NCBI GenBank assembly: GCA_021820465.1
Contig: JAKADP010000010.1
Span: 2,723 to 46,490, forward strand
DNA length: 43,768 nt
Direction of reading: 5' to 3'
Source: Bacillota bacterium
Lineage (GTDB): Bacteria; Bacillota; Sulfobacillia; Sulfobacillales; JAIMBI01
Part shown: positions 32,889-41,572 of the stretch, piece after piece
Numbering within the stretch: position 1 is the first letter of the stretch
Layout of the letters: each line of letters opens with the position of its first letter
Notes under the pieces: generated by a model
The model's input: only the letters and a program-made list of their open reading frames with translations
Database searches by the model: none
Told to the model about the DNA's origin: nothing
Program-made: the position numbers and the translations under genes

Positions 32889-34568
32889 CTAACCCGCGGC
32901 CGGAGCGTTAAGGGGCGTGACGGTTCCTCGCGCGCCGTCCAGCTCCAGCCAGTCCCCGGTGCGGATGTGCGTCGTGGCGCCCGCCACCGCCACGACGGCC
33001 GGCAGCCCAAATTCCCGGGCCACAATGGCGCCATGGGACAGCGACGATCCCACCGTGGTCACGAGGCCGCCCAGGACGGCAAACAGGGGCGACCAGGCCG
33101 GATTGGTGGTCGTCGTTACCAAAATGTCCCCGGGCTCTGCGGCGCTGGCATCGCCCAGCGACAGGGCGACCCGGGCGCGTCCTCGCACAATGCCTGGGGA
33201 GGCCGGGACGCCCTGCCACGGTCCCTCGCTGTGCGGCGGCGGCGCGGGCGCGGCCGCCGCGTCCTCCGGAGGTTCGGTTCCCAGATGCTCGGGCGGATCC
33301 ACATCGGCCCACCGGTCCAGCTCGACCTTTTCGGCGGCCACCTGGGCCCGCAGCACCTCCGCAGCCGGCTCGCCGGTTGCCAGGGCGGCCACGATGGCGG
33401 GGAAGGTGAGGAACACGACGTCCTCGGGCCGCTCCAGGGACCCTCGGGCGGCCAGACGGCGGCCGGCAGCTATCACGGCGCGCCGGTACCAGTAAAAAGA
33501 CTTTTGGTCCAGATGAAAATTGTGATCTTCCGCCAGGCGCGCCGCATAGCGGGCGCGCGCCAGCAGGTCCTCAAACGAGGCGCGCACAGCGGCGGGATAG
33601 TCGGTCAGGCGCTGCCGCGCCTCGGCGGTGCGCGCGTCGCGCCGAGCGCGACGGCGCTGCCAGGCTTCCAGCGGGTGGGGGCTGGTGGCTTGCACGTAGG
33701 CGCGCAGCATGGCCAGCGGCACGGAGGGGTCTTCGTCCCAATTGGCTCCCAGCGCTTCCCTCCGCTCGTCGGGCCGCCGGCCGTACTGCGCCAGCCACTC
33801 ACTCAGCGCCGCCGCCACGCGCTGCCCGGCAGGTGTGGCTTGGAGTTGCGCCAGCGCTGCGGCGCCCGTGGGCGCCGCGAGCGCCTCGAGCGCTGCGGGA
33901 TCCTCGAGCAGCTGCCGGCTCACATCCCATAGCGCCATAGCGCCCCTGAGCGTCGCGTTTTCCTCGCCCACCAGGAGCTCCTGGCCCGTGATGGGGTCGC
34001 TGTCGGATCCGAACAACTCGCGGCACTGTTCGTCAAACGCCCGGAGGGTGGGAAACAGGCAAAACACCAACTCAAAGTGAATGGCCCAAATGCGGCGCTG
34101 GGGCGCATCGGAGTGCTCCAGCCAGCGGGCGAGTGCCCCGTCGTCCAGGGCGTCGGGGTCCTGGGCCGCCCAGTAGTCCAACAGTCGGTCCAACTCCGGG
34201 CGCCAGCGCTCCTCCCACCACGCTTGGAGCGACCGCGCGCGCTCTGCTTTGAGCGCCTCGCCCTCGCGGGCGAGGCGGTCCCGCTCCTCCGGCGCCACGT
34301 CCATCGGCACCATGGCGTCGTACCAGTAGGTGTTGATGCGCCGGCCGCGGCGACCCGCCAGGGGAGCGCCGTACAGGCGCGCAGCGTGGACCATGCCGTC
34401 GCCTATCCACTGGCGCTGGGCCACCTGGCACGGCAGAACCAGGGGGCTCGCGTGTTCTGTTTCATGGGTCCACCACAGCGCGGCGTCCGCTGGGTCCTCC
34501 CAGTGGACGGGAAAGGAGCTCGGAGGGTCCCAGCGCCTGGGGGCTGGATGGTCGGAGGGTGCGTTCAT
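32889..34568 (-). CDS. Rifampin phosphotransferase/PEP-synthase-like protein, C-terminal half (swivelling His domain)
   Basis: This 559-residue protein corresponds to the middle and last domains of rifampin phosphotransferase (RPH)-type enzymes. A long helical region (about residues 20-440) is in the position of the RPH substrate-binding domain. It is followed by the mobile phosphohistidine domain: GVPASPGIVRGRARV, GDILVTTTTNPAWSPLFAVLGGLVTT split over strands, and SSLSHGAIVAREFGLPAVV with the catalytic His512. No PEP/pyruvate TIM-barrel follows, which argues against a PEP synthase or PPDK. Start ATG at 34568 (MNAPSD) with GGGAGG 7 nt upstream; it overlaps the ATP-grasp gene's stop (ATGA). 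The two proteins probably work as one enzyme. Whether the acceptor is an antibiotic is unknown. Confidence 0.85.
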   Translation of the reverse strand: MNAPSDHPAPRRWDPPSSFPVHWEDPADAALWWTHETEHASPLVLPCQVAQRQWIGDGMVHAARLYGAPLAGRRGRRINTYWYDAMVPMDVAPEERDRLAREGEALKAERARSLQAWWEERWRPELDRLLDYWAAQDPDALDDGALARWLEHSDAPQRRIWAIHFELVFCLFPTLRAFDEQCRELFGSDSDPITGQELLVGEENATLRGAMALWDVSRQLLEDPAALEALAAPTGAAALAQLQATPAGQRVAAALSEWLAQYGRRPDERREALGANWDEDPSVPLAMLRAYVQATSPHPLEAWQRRRARRDARTAEARQRLTDYPAAVRASFEDLLARARYAARLAEDHNFHLDQKSFYWYRRAVIAAGRRLAARGSLERPEDVVFLTFPAIVAALATGEPAAEVLRAQVAAEKVELDRWADVDPPEHLGTEPPEDAAAAPAPPPHSEGPWQGVPASPGIVRGRARVALSLGDASAAEPGDILVTTTTNPAWSPLFAVLGGLVTTVGSSLSHGAIVAREFGLPAVVAVAGATTHIRTGDWLELDGARGTVTPLNAPAAG

Positions 34569-35464
34569 GATAATGCCTCCCGGTGTGTGGTGCCGGCCGC
34601 GGCGCGCCCGGTTGTTATCGGCCGGCACTGGAGCAAATATAGGGCGTCATTCCAAAAGGCCGCCTCGATGTCGACCGGCTGACTCACGAGGGATTCCAGG
34701 CGAAGCAAAAGGTTGGCGGCGTCTGTGACCTGAGCATCGGTCAGCACCAGCTCGCTGGCCACCGATCGGGGGACCGACACGGTGCGGGTGCCGCCCTGGG
34801 GGGCCGGAACCACCATCACCGCTTTGTCGCCCAGCCGCCGCGCGGTGATGCGGAGGTCGGCGCGCCGGACCGTGTAGACGTCGGGCGTGACGAGGCCGGA
34901 TACTAAGCTCTCCCCGAGCCCCACCGTCGCGTGGATGACCATGGCGGCGGCGTCGGCCGGAGCCTCTGGCACCGGGTTCACGGAAAACGCCACGATCGAG
35001 GCATCCGCGGCAATGAGAGCCTGCACTAACACCGGGGGCGCGCCTCCCGTGTCCTGGACCGCATGCCGCTGCCGATAAGCCGCGGCGCGGGCGGCGGCGG
35101 ACGACGCCTGCACGGCCCGAGCCGCCTCCAGCACGGCGGCTGCTCCGCGGACCGCGAGCCGCGTCTCCAGCTGCCCCGCAAACGAGGCTCGTGCGCCGTC
35201 CTCTGCCACGGCCGAGGACCTGACGGCCACGCGCGGCGCGTCGTCGCCCACTTGCTCGCCCAGGCGCTCGTAGGCCTGTCGGACCTGCGCGGCCACGCCG
35301 GGGGAGGATAAGTCGGCCCCCGCCACGATGGCGAACCCCGGCGGCACCCGCGCCTCCGTGGCGAGGCGAGCCAGCACGGCGCTTTTTCCACCCGTCACGC
35401 CCACGCTCTGGCATGCCTCGTCGGTGAGCCAGTGAAGAACCGGCGGATGCGGCCGGGACATCAT
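34565..35464 (-). CDS. PEP/pyruvate-binding (PPDK_N) ATP-grasp protein, partner of the split RPH-like enzyme
   Basis: This 299-residue protein is an isolated ATP-binding domain of the PPDK/PEP-synthase/RPH class: GVTGGKSAVLARL (Lys27), PPGFAIV, AVRSSAVAEDG (Arg82) then ASFAGQLET, HATVGLGESLVSGLVTPD, and the C-terminal signature VDIEAAFWNDALYLLQCRPI. These enzymes use ATP to load a phosphate on a mobile histidine, releasing AMP and phosphate. The histidine domain is on the next protein, encoded immediately downstream with a 4-bp overlap. In most RPH and PEP synthases both are on one chain. Start ATG at 35464 with GGGAGG 8 nt upstream. No regulatory element was found upstream. Confidence 0.88.
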   Translation of the reverse strand: MMSRPHPPVLHWLTDEACQSVGVTGGKSAVLARLATEARVPPGFAIVAGADLSSPGVAAQVRQAYERLGEQVGDDAPRVAVRSSAVAEDGARASFAGQLETRLAVRGAAAVLEAARAVQASSAAARAAAYRQRHAVQDTGGAPPVLVQALIAADASIVAFSVNPVPEAPADAAAMVIHATVGLGESLVSGLVTPDVYTVRRADLRITARRLGDKAVMVVPAPQGGTRTVSVPRSVASELVLTDAQVTDAANLLLRLESLVSQPVDIEAAFWNDALYLLQCRPITTGRAAAGTTHREALS

Positions 35465-35587
35465 GCGGCAGGCCTCCCTCGACGCCTCAAGATGGGGAGC
35501 GGACCCATAAGTCAGCGGCGCCGCCGATTATCCTACCACCTACCCCGCCTCGGGGTGCCGTCTGGGCGGCGCTTTGGCTGGGCGGGG

Positions 35588-35633
35588 CGCAAAAAGAAGG
35601 GTGCGAGCAAAGGACCAGCCTTTGCCCGCACCC
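35588..35633 (-). terminator. Intrinsic terminator of the RRM gene
   Basis: GGGTGCGAGCAAAGG (35599-35613) pairs with CCTTTGCCCGCACCC (35619-35633), one mismatch, 5-nt loop. On the minus strand it is followed by CTTCTTTTT, a true U-tract, making this the best factor-independent terminator in the window. It sits 11 bp after the RRM stop. Confidence 0.88.
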
Positions 35634-35643
35634 TGCCGGAGAC

Positions 35644-35916
35644 CTAGTAGCGGCGCGAACGCTCCTCGCGGGGGCGCGCCTCGTTCACGGTCAACGCGCG
35701 GCCGCCGAAGTCGACCCCGCTCAAACGCTCGATGGCCTGCTCCGCATGCTCGTCCGCGACCTCTGCAAAGCCAAATCCGCGGCTCCGGCCGGTTTCCCGA
35801 TCCGTCGCCACGCGAACCGACTCCACTTCCACGTTGGCCTCGTTGCGGAAAAGCTCCCGCAGTGATTCTTCCGTCGCTGACCACGGCAGATTGCCGATGT
35901 AAAGAGACTTCGACAT
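35644..35916 (-). CDS. RRM-domain RNA-binding protein
   Basis: This 90-residue single RNA-recognition-motif protein has RNP-2 SLYIGNLP at residues 4-11 and RNP-1 SRGFGFAEV near residues 44-52. A short Arg/Glu-rich tail (EARPREERSRRY) follows. Such small glycine-poor RRMs occur in cyanobacteria and some other bacteria, where several are cold-induced RNA chaperones. Its function here is binding RNA, by inference from the fold. The ATG at 35916 has GGGGAG about 11 nt upstream. It has its own promoter (36004-36033), an about 80-nt leader and a strong terminator, so it is a monocistronic, probably highly expressed gene. Confidence 0.94.
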   Translation of the reverse strand: MSKSLYIGNLPWSATEESLRELFRNEANVEVESVRVATDRETGRSRGFGFAEVADEHAEQAIERLSGVDFGGRALTVNEARPREERSRRY

Positions 35917-36003
35917 GGTTACACACTCTCCCCAGACACAATTTGCACTGGGAAGCAGCTGTGAAGGTTTGGATCTGCATGCTCAACCCGGACGTGCTCA
36001 CTC

Positions 36004-36033
36004 AGGATACCACCTCGTTCCCCGTTCATGCAA
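36004..36033 (-). promoter_or_regulatory. Probable promoter of the RRM gene
   Basis: On the minus strand TTGCAT (36033-36028), an 18-nt spacer and TATCCT (36009-36004). An A/T-rich run GAAAAAATTTTC lies about 30 bp upstream and could act as an UP element. Transcription would begin near 35997, giving an about 80-nt leader. Confidence 0.5.
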
Positions 36034-36116
36034 GGGGCAAGCTGGGCGAATGCGTCCAGCGGTGAAAATTTTTTCTCCGGACCGCAATCGCTGCCACAAC
36101 ACCGGACAACCTCGGG

Positions 36117-36145
36117 GGCGACCGCGAAGGCGGGGACGGGTCGCC
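36117..36145 (-). terminator. Hairpin after the helicase gene
   Basis: GGCGACC (36117-36123) pairs with GGTCGCC (36139-36145), 15-nt loop, 49 bp past the helicase stop. Weak stem and no T-tract directly after; it may help end the helicase transcript. Confidence 0.35.
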
Positions 36146-36193
36146 TTGAAGCCGATTCCATCTCTGCGGGATCCCCACCGATGAGAAGGGACA

Positions 36194-39100
36194 CTAAGGA
36201 TGCGCGGGCGCACTGAGGGCCTGCTGGATGCGGGCCCGCTCCTGGGCGGGGGATTCCCACCAGCTGAGGGCCCACGTGCGATGGACCCGCCACCCCAGCT
36301 CGGTCAGCACCGCCGCCCGCAGCAGCTCGCGGTCACCCACCGACGGGAGGGCGGCGTACCCCGCCCCGTCGGTCAGCACCGCCAGCCCGTAGCGATCCGG
36401 GTTGGCCGGATCCACCACGGCGACGTCCACCCGAAAGTCGGAGAGGCCCACGGCGGCATGAGCTTCAAGGCCGTGGGACGCCAATTCGGCCTGGATGTCG
36501 GCCACTAGGCCGTCTGCCCCCGCGGGGGCCACGGCGCGCGGGGGCGTCTTTTGGACCGCGTACGCCAGGTAGTCGCGCAAATCTCGGGCACCGGCGGCAC
36601 GGGTGCGGCTCAGGTCAATGTCCTCGGGCCCGATGCTGGAGAACACTTGGGCGCGGAGGCGGGCGCGCGTGACCGCCACGTTGAGCCGGCGCGGGCCACC
36701 CGCCTGATTCAAGGGCCCGAAGTTCATGGCCATCCGTCCGCCCGCGTCGCGGCCGAAGGTGATGGAAAAGAAAATCACGTCGCGCTCGTCGCCCTGGACG
36801 TTTTCGAGATTTTTCACAAAGACGCGCTCGGCTCCCTGCCCCGTGATGGCCGCCTCGAGGGCCGGATCCTCGCTCTGCCGCTGGTCCAGCAGCGTCTCGA
36901 TGAGCTGCTGCTGGGGCTGGTTGAACGTGACCACGCCCACCGTCTCGGCTCGGTGATCGGGATCCTGGAAGTGCTGTTGAATGGCGTCCACCACGGCGGT
37001 GGCCTCGGCATGATTGGTCCGCGTGCCGCCCCGGTCATACACCCCGTGCACGCGCACGAGGCTGACGGCCCGGTCCTCCGTATGGGGCGCGGGAATCGTG
37101 ACCAGCTGCCCCTCGTAGTAGTGCTGGTTGGAGAAGGCGATCAGCCGCTCGTGCCGGCTGCGATAGTGCCAGCGCAGCGACAGGGAGGGGATGCCCGCCC
37201 CCAGGCACTCGTCAAGAATGCTTTCCAGGTCATGGGACTCCAGCAAGTCCTCCTCGTCGTCGGCACCGCCCTGCGCGGTGAAAAACTGCGTGGGCGGAAG
37301 CTGCTTCGGGTCCCCGACCACAATCGCCTGCCGGGCGCGGGCCATCACCCCCACGGCGTCCCACACGGCGATCTGGGACGCCTCGTCGAAGATGACGACG
37401 TCAAAGCGCGTGCCGGCGTCTAAATACTGCGCCACGGACAGGGGGGACATGAGCAGGCACGGCTTGATGCGGGGCAACAGCGGGCCCAGGCGCTCCAGCA
37501 GCACCCGCACGGGCAGGTGCTGGCGCTGCTTTTGCAGTTCCCGGAGAAGCGTGCGCATTGCGGGGTCGCGGGAGGAGGCGGCCGGGAGGGGCACTTGGGC
37601 GGCCAGCCGGTGGACAAGGTGCAGGGCCGCGCGCTCCCTCACCCGCGCATCCAACGTCCGCAGCTGCTGGATGCGGCGCAGCTGCTCGGTGCGCGAAAAT
37701 CCCGCCAGCTCCGGCTCCTCATCCATCACCATGCGCGCCCACCAGGCACGGTATGAGTAGGTCCAGCGGGCCAGCAGATCGGCGGGGGCCGTGCGGCCAT
37801 CTTCGGCGGCGGCCACCACGGGAGCGAGGTCGGCCGCGAGCGCCTCGCGCCGGATGGCCTGCCAACCGCACCAGCGGCGCCAGTCACTCTGCGCGCGGAG
37901 CCACCGGCTGGCCACGCGGGCCGCGTGGCGCACGGGGTCGGAGGCATCCGCCAGCCCCAGCTGGGCACCGAGCGCCTCCACGGCCGCCGCGGCCCGGCAG
38001 AAGGCGGACCACGCGTCGCCAAATGCCTCCGTGGCGCTGGCGTCAGGGTTGGCCATCCACTCCTCGGCCCGTTGGGCGATGGCGCGAGATCCGCTGGATT
38101 GCAGGGCACCCAGCGCGCGCCGGGCGTCTTGGTGCCACCCTGCCACCCGGGCTACCTCCGCCCAATTCGTGAGGGCGCCCTGATACAGGGGCGCTAAGAG
38201 GGTGGCCAGCTCCGGCTCCAGCGCGGACAGCTCCGCCGCGTCCTGCTGCCAGGCCGTCAGCACGTTCAGCATGTCGGCCACCTGCCCGCCCGACGCACCG
38301 CCGCCCACCTGAGCGTGTGAGTTCAGCGCGGCGTGCACAGCGCGCTCCCCCCGCCACCGGCCGAGCCACCGAGCCTGCTGCGCCCGCTCCCAGCGGGAGC
38401 GGAGCAGGCTGGCGTCCACGGTCGCGATGGAATCCCGAAAGTAGGGGGCGAGCCGCTCCCAGCTGGCGCTGACCGCCCGGCCCAGCGCTTCGGCGCGAGC
38501 GAGGACGCCGCCGGCTTCCTCGCTCAGCGCGCCCCGCACCCCCGCCGGCACGTCCCGGCCGCGGCCCGCGACCGCGAGCGCCTCGGCCACCGCGCCGAGT
38601 TCTGCCAGCGGCGCCCCCGGGGACAGGGGCCAGCCGGCATCCTGCAGGGGCGCCATGGCACGCTCCAAGCCGCGGGCCGCGCGGCGCAGCACCCCCAGCG
38701 CCTCTTCCAGGGCTTTCGCCCACCGGCTCGACCACTCGGTGGCGGTGAGGCCCCCGAGCGGGTGGTGGGGCCGCGGGCCGACGTCCAAGGCGCGCGCCGC
38801 CAGCTGCTCCACCAGCAGGTTCTGGGCCTGGAGGGCGGCTTCATCGAAGCGGTCCGCGTGCGCCCAACTGAGGGGCAGAGGAGCAAAGCGCCCAACGCGC
38901 CGCTCGGCCACCACCGTCTCCAGGGCATCGGCAAGGGACAGGCCGTTTGCGTGGCGCCGATGCAGCACCGCGTTGCCGTGAGCCAACTGGCGGCGCACGG
39001 TGGCCAGCTCGCTGGCGGCCAGGGCCCACTGGGGGTCCGGCAGGGGCCCCGCCGCGTCAAAAGCGGCCTGGAGCTGGTTCAGGACTTCGCGCTTGTTGGA

Positions 39101-41374
39101 CCGGGCGGAGTGCAGTTCCAGGCAGAAGGGGGCCAGTCCCACCGCGTCCAGCCGCCGCTGCACGACCTGCAGCGCCGCGGTTTTCTCGGACACAAACAGG
39201 ACGGTCTTGCCCTCACCCAGAAAATTGGCGATGAGATTGGTGATGGTCTGGGATTTGCCGGTGCCCGGGGGGCCCTTGATCACCAGGTCGTGGCCCTCGC
39301 GCGCGCGCGCCAGGACGTTCAGCTGAGCCGAGTCGGCGGGGAGTGGCGCCAAGATCGCCGCTCGGTCGAGCCGCTCATCCAGGTCGTCGCGCCGGTCCAG
39401 GTCTCGCGCGGGCTCCGCGCCGCCCGCTTCCAAAATGTGCCCGACGATGCGGCTCTCCCGCAGGGCGTCCGCCCGCTGCTCCAGGTCGCGCCACATCAGG
39501 TGCTTGGCGAACGACAGCAGGCTTACCGCACAGACGGGCTGCACCTCGAATCCTGGGAGGTCTTGCACCGCCAGGCGCAGGCGCTGCAGGACCCCCTCAA
39601 CATCCACCCCGTGCTCATCGGCGGGCAGCGGATCCAATCCCGGCACATCCACGGCAAACCGGTCGTGCAGGAGCTGCAGCAGGGTCGGGTTCACCAAGGT
39701 CTCGTCATCATGGCGCCCCAGGCCGAAGTGGCTTCGCACGGACGTGCGCGTCATGGTGACGGGCACCAGCAGAATGGGTGCGTGATGAAAAGGGCCTCGG
39801 CGGCCATCTTCTGACCACATCAGCATGCCCAGCGTGAGAAACAGCGTATTGGCGCCGCCCTCTTCCTGGCCCGTCCGGGCCGTCCGAAACATCTCCAGGA
39901 GGCGGGTTTGCATCGTGTCGCGCGGCAGCCACACCACCAGCTCGCGGCGCGCCACCCAGTCGTACTGCCCCAGGGCGCCCGGCGCCTCCCCGGTCCGCGC
40001 CGCCAAGAGCGCGGCCGACCGCGGGTCGTCGACGGGCAGCAGGTCCTGGGCCGACCGAAAGCGCCAGTCGCGGCCACTCGCCAGGGCATCCTCCACCAGC
40101 GCCGCATCGGGGACGACCAGCGGCACGGACAGGCGCGACAGCTTGAAGTTCAGCAGGCGGTTGCGCAGGGTGAGGTCTAAGAGGCGCGCCTTCCAAGCGG
40201 CCAGGCGCTGGGCCGTGGGGTCCGCGGCGGCGGCGGGGCGGCTCAGCTCACCCCGCTCCAGGGGAGGCAGCTGGGGGACCGGGCCGATGGGTGCGGGCGC
40301 GAGCGCCTCCGGCTCCTCGGCGGCGGCGTCCCGCGCCGCGCCGGCCTCCCACCGGGTGGCCAGCGGGCGAACTTGGGCCCGCCGGCACGCGGCGATATCC
40401 ACCGCACACCAAAAGCGGTCCTCGGACTGAAACAGATGGCTCGAGCCCATGTCCACCGCGGCCTCGAACGGCGGCACCGGCCGCCAGGAGACCGCGGTGG
40501 CTTCGAGGGCCAGCATCTCCCCGGCCGCGACGCGCTTGCGCAGCGCCAGCACATCGTCCTCCAGCACACCTGGCAGGCTGGTGTCGACCAGCCACGCGCC
40601 CACCCAGGCGTGGCCCTCGCGCAGGAATACGAGGGCATGGAGGCCTGCCTGCTCCAGGCAGGCCGCCAACAGCATCGCCAGGTCCAGGCAGGTGCCGAGG
40701 CCGCCGCCAATCATCCGGTCGGGCGTGCGGATTTTCTGCCCCTGCTGCTCGAACGACGCCGGCGGATTGCTGTAGAGGACCCCACTGGCGGCCACGGCCT
40801 GATAGAGGGCGGCCACCTGGCGCCAGACGTCCTCGCGCCGACCCGACTGATAGCCGGACAGCGCGCCGGGGGGATTGGATGCCGCCAGCAGGCGGGCGGC
40901 TTGGCCCACCAGTCGCTCCACCACGGGGTGGTTGGGCAGGCTGAATGCCGCCAGCAAGCCCGGCCACGCCTTGAGGCCGGGCCAGTCGTCGTAGGCCATG
41001 AGGACAAGGGGGTACGTCCGCGACCCCAGCAGGGTGCCGTCGGGAGCCCTCGCCTCGGCGAGGATTTCGCCGTCGGTGGCTTCCGCCAACTCCGACAGGT
41101 AGCGCTCGCGAAACCTTAAGTCAATCGGCTGAATCTCCCGTGACTCTCCGGCGGCAAGGCGATCAATCTCGATGGCCGTGGTGCGCAGCGCCGAGCCCGA
41201 CAGCTCGAGGCGGACGTGCTCGAGGGCGACGGGGCCCACGTTCGCCACGCGCGCCCGCTCCACCACCGGGATGCTGTTGCGCTCCGCCGCGTGGTTGACA
41301 GCCGGCTGGCAGTCTAGGTCAATCTGGACGACGCCGGGGGAGACGGGGGTTCCCACTTCGCCGGGCTCTTGCAT
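36194..41374 (-). CDS. DUF4011-type SF1 helicase with C-terminal nuclease-like domain (Hhe-like)
   Basis: This 1726-residue protein starts at MQEPGEVG (41374; GAAGGTG upstream). Order: N-terminal beta domain; transglutaminase-like segment near residue 220 (GGGLGTCLDLAMLLAACLE, then REGHAWVGAW); DUF4011 near 390 (RLAAWKARLLDLTLRNRLLNF); SF1 helicase with Walker A KGPPGTGKSQTITNLIANF near 700; a long helical insert; Walker B VVIFDEASQIAVWDA near 1325; VGDPKQLPPTQFF, LRWHYRSRHERLI, ENVQGDERDVIFFS and LNVAVTRAR. The last about 100 residues match the MTES_1575/Vsr-like endonuclease module (GLSDFRVDVAVVDP, ELGWRVHRTW). Where relatives have a GIECDG-type core this one has AVLTDG, so a catalytic acid may be lost. 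Proteins of DUF4011-helicase-Vsr layout were reported as the Hhe antiphage system (from memory). Divergent from the topoisomerase. Confidence 0.9.
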   Translation of the reverse strand: MQEPGEVGTPVSPGVVQIDLDCQPAVNHAAERNSIPVVERARVANVGPVALEHVRLELSGSALRTTAIEIDRLAAGESREIQPIDLRFRERYLSELAEATDGEILAEARAPDGTLLGSRTYPLVLMAYDDWPGLKAWPGLLAAFSLPNHPVVERLVGQAARLLAASNPPGALSGYQSGRREDVWRQVAALYQAVAASGVLYSNPPASFEQQGQKIRTPDRMIGGGLGTCLDLAMLLAACLEQAGLHALVFLREGHAWVGAWLVDTSLPGVLEDDVLALRKRVAAGEMLALEATAVSWRPVPPFEAAVDMGSSHLFQSEDRFWCAVDIAACRRAQVRPLATRWEAGAARDAAAEEPEALAPAPIGPVPQLPPLERGELSRPAAAADPTAQRLAAWKARLLDLTLRNRLLNFKLSRLSVPLVVPDAALVEDALASGRDWRFRSAQDLLPVDDPRSAALLAARTGEAPGALGQYDWVARRELVVWLPRDTMQTRLLEMFRTARTGQEEGGANTLFLTLGMLMWSEDGRRGPFHHAPILLVPVTMTRTSVRSHFGLGRHDDETLVNPTLLQLLHDRFAVDVPGLDPLPADEHGVDVEGVLQRLRLAVQDLPGFEVQPVCAVSLLSFAKHLMWRDLEQRADALRESRIVGHILEAGGAEPARDLDRRDDLDERLDRAAILAPLPADSAQLNVLARAREGHDLVIKGPPGTGKSQTITNLIANFLGEGKTVLFVSEKTAALQVVQRRLDAVGLAPFCLELHSARSNKREVLNQLQAAFDAAGPLPDPQWALAASELATVRRQLAHGNAVLHRRHANGLSLADALETVVAERRVGRFAPLPLSWAHADRFDEAALQAQNLLVEQLAARALDVGPRPHHPLGGLTATEWSSRWAKALEEALGVLRRAARGLERAMAPLQDAGWPLSPGAPLAELGAVAEALAVAGRGRDVPAGVRGALSEEAGGVLARAEALGRAVSASWERLAPYFRDSIATVDASLLRSRWERAQQARWLGRWRGERAVHAALNSHAQVGGGASGGQVADMLNVLTAWQQDAAELSALEPELATLLAPLYQGALTNWAEVARVAGWHQDARRALGALQSSGSRAIAQRAEEWMANPDASATEAFGDAWSAFCRAAAAVEALGAQLGLADASDPVRHAARVASRWLRAQSDWRRWCGWQAIRREALAADLAPVVAAAEDGRTAPADLLARWTYSYRAWWARMVMDEEPELAGFSRTEQLRRIQQLRTLDARVRERAALHLVHRLAAQVPLPAASSRDPAMRTLLRELQKQRQHLPVRVLLERLGPLLPRIKPCLLMSPLSVAQYLDAGTRFDVVIFDEASQIAVWDAVGVMARARQAIVVGDPKQLPPTQFFTAQGGADDEEDLLESHDLESILDECLGAGIPSLSLRWHYRSRHERLIAFSNQHYYEGQLVTIPAPHTEDRAVSLVRVHGVYDRGGTRTNHAEATAVVDAIQQHFQDPDHRAETVGVVTFNQPQQQLIETLLDQRQSEDPALEAAITGQGAERVFVKNLENVQGDERDVIFFSITFGRDAGGRMAMNFGPLNQAGGPRRLNVAVTRARLRAQVFSSIGPEDIDLSRTRAAGARDLRDYLAYAVQKTPPRAVAPAGADGLVADIQAELASHGLEAHAAVGLSDFRVDVAVVDPANPDRYGLAVLTDGAGYAALPSVGDRELLRAAVLTELGWRVHRTWALSWWESPAQERARIQQALSAPAHP

Positions 41375-41406
41375 TGCACACCTTCTCTGTAAGTTGGGGA
41401 GGACCG

Positions 41407-41430
41407 CCGACGACGGCCGACGACGGCCGA
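41407..41430. repeat. 10-bp tandem repeat upstream of the helicase start
   Basis: CCGACGACGG repeated 2.4 times in the spacer between helicase and topoisomerase genes. It may affect the helicase leader; chance is possible. Confidence 0.6.
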
Positions 41431-41572
41431 ATGGCAATACCTGCATGATTCGCCACCGCCCGCCCGGATTCCTGCCCGCGGGCGCGTCGCGTCGCCGCTC
41501 ATCGTGCCGCCGCGAACGGCAGGTGACGGCGCCGAGCCGGTCCGGTAGGCTCAGAGCAAGGGGGACTCAGGC

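Noticed and set aside
35644-35916. RRM gene as eukaryotic contamination
   Set aside because: It has a bacterial ribosome site, promoter and terminator and lies between bacterial genes; bacterial RRM proteins are known.
38333-39814. 493-residue plus-strand ORF
   Set aside because: Antisense to the helicase gene; no family motif and amino-acid composition typical of a GC-rich shadow.
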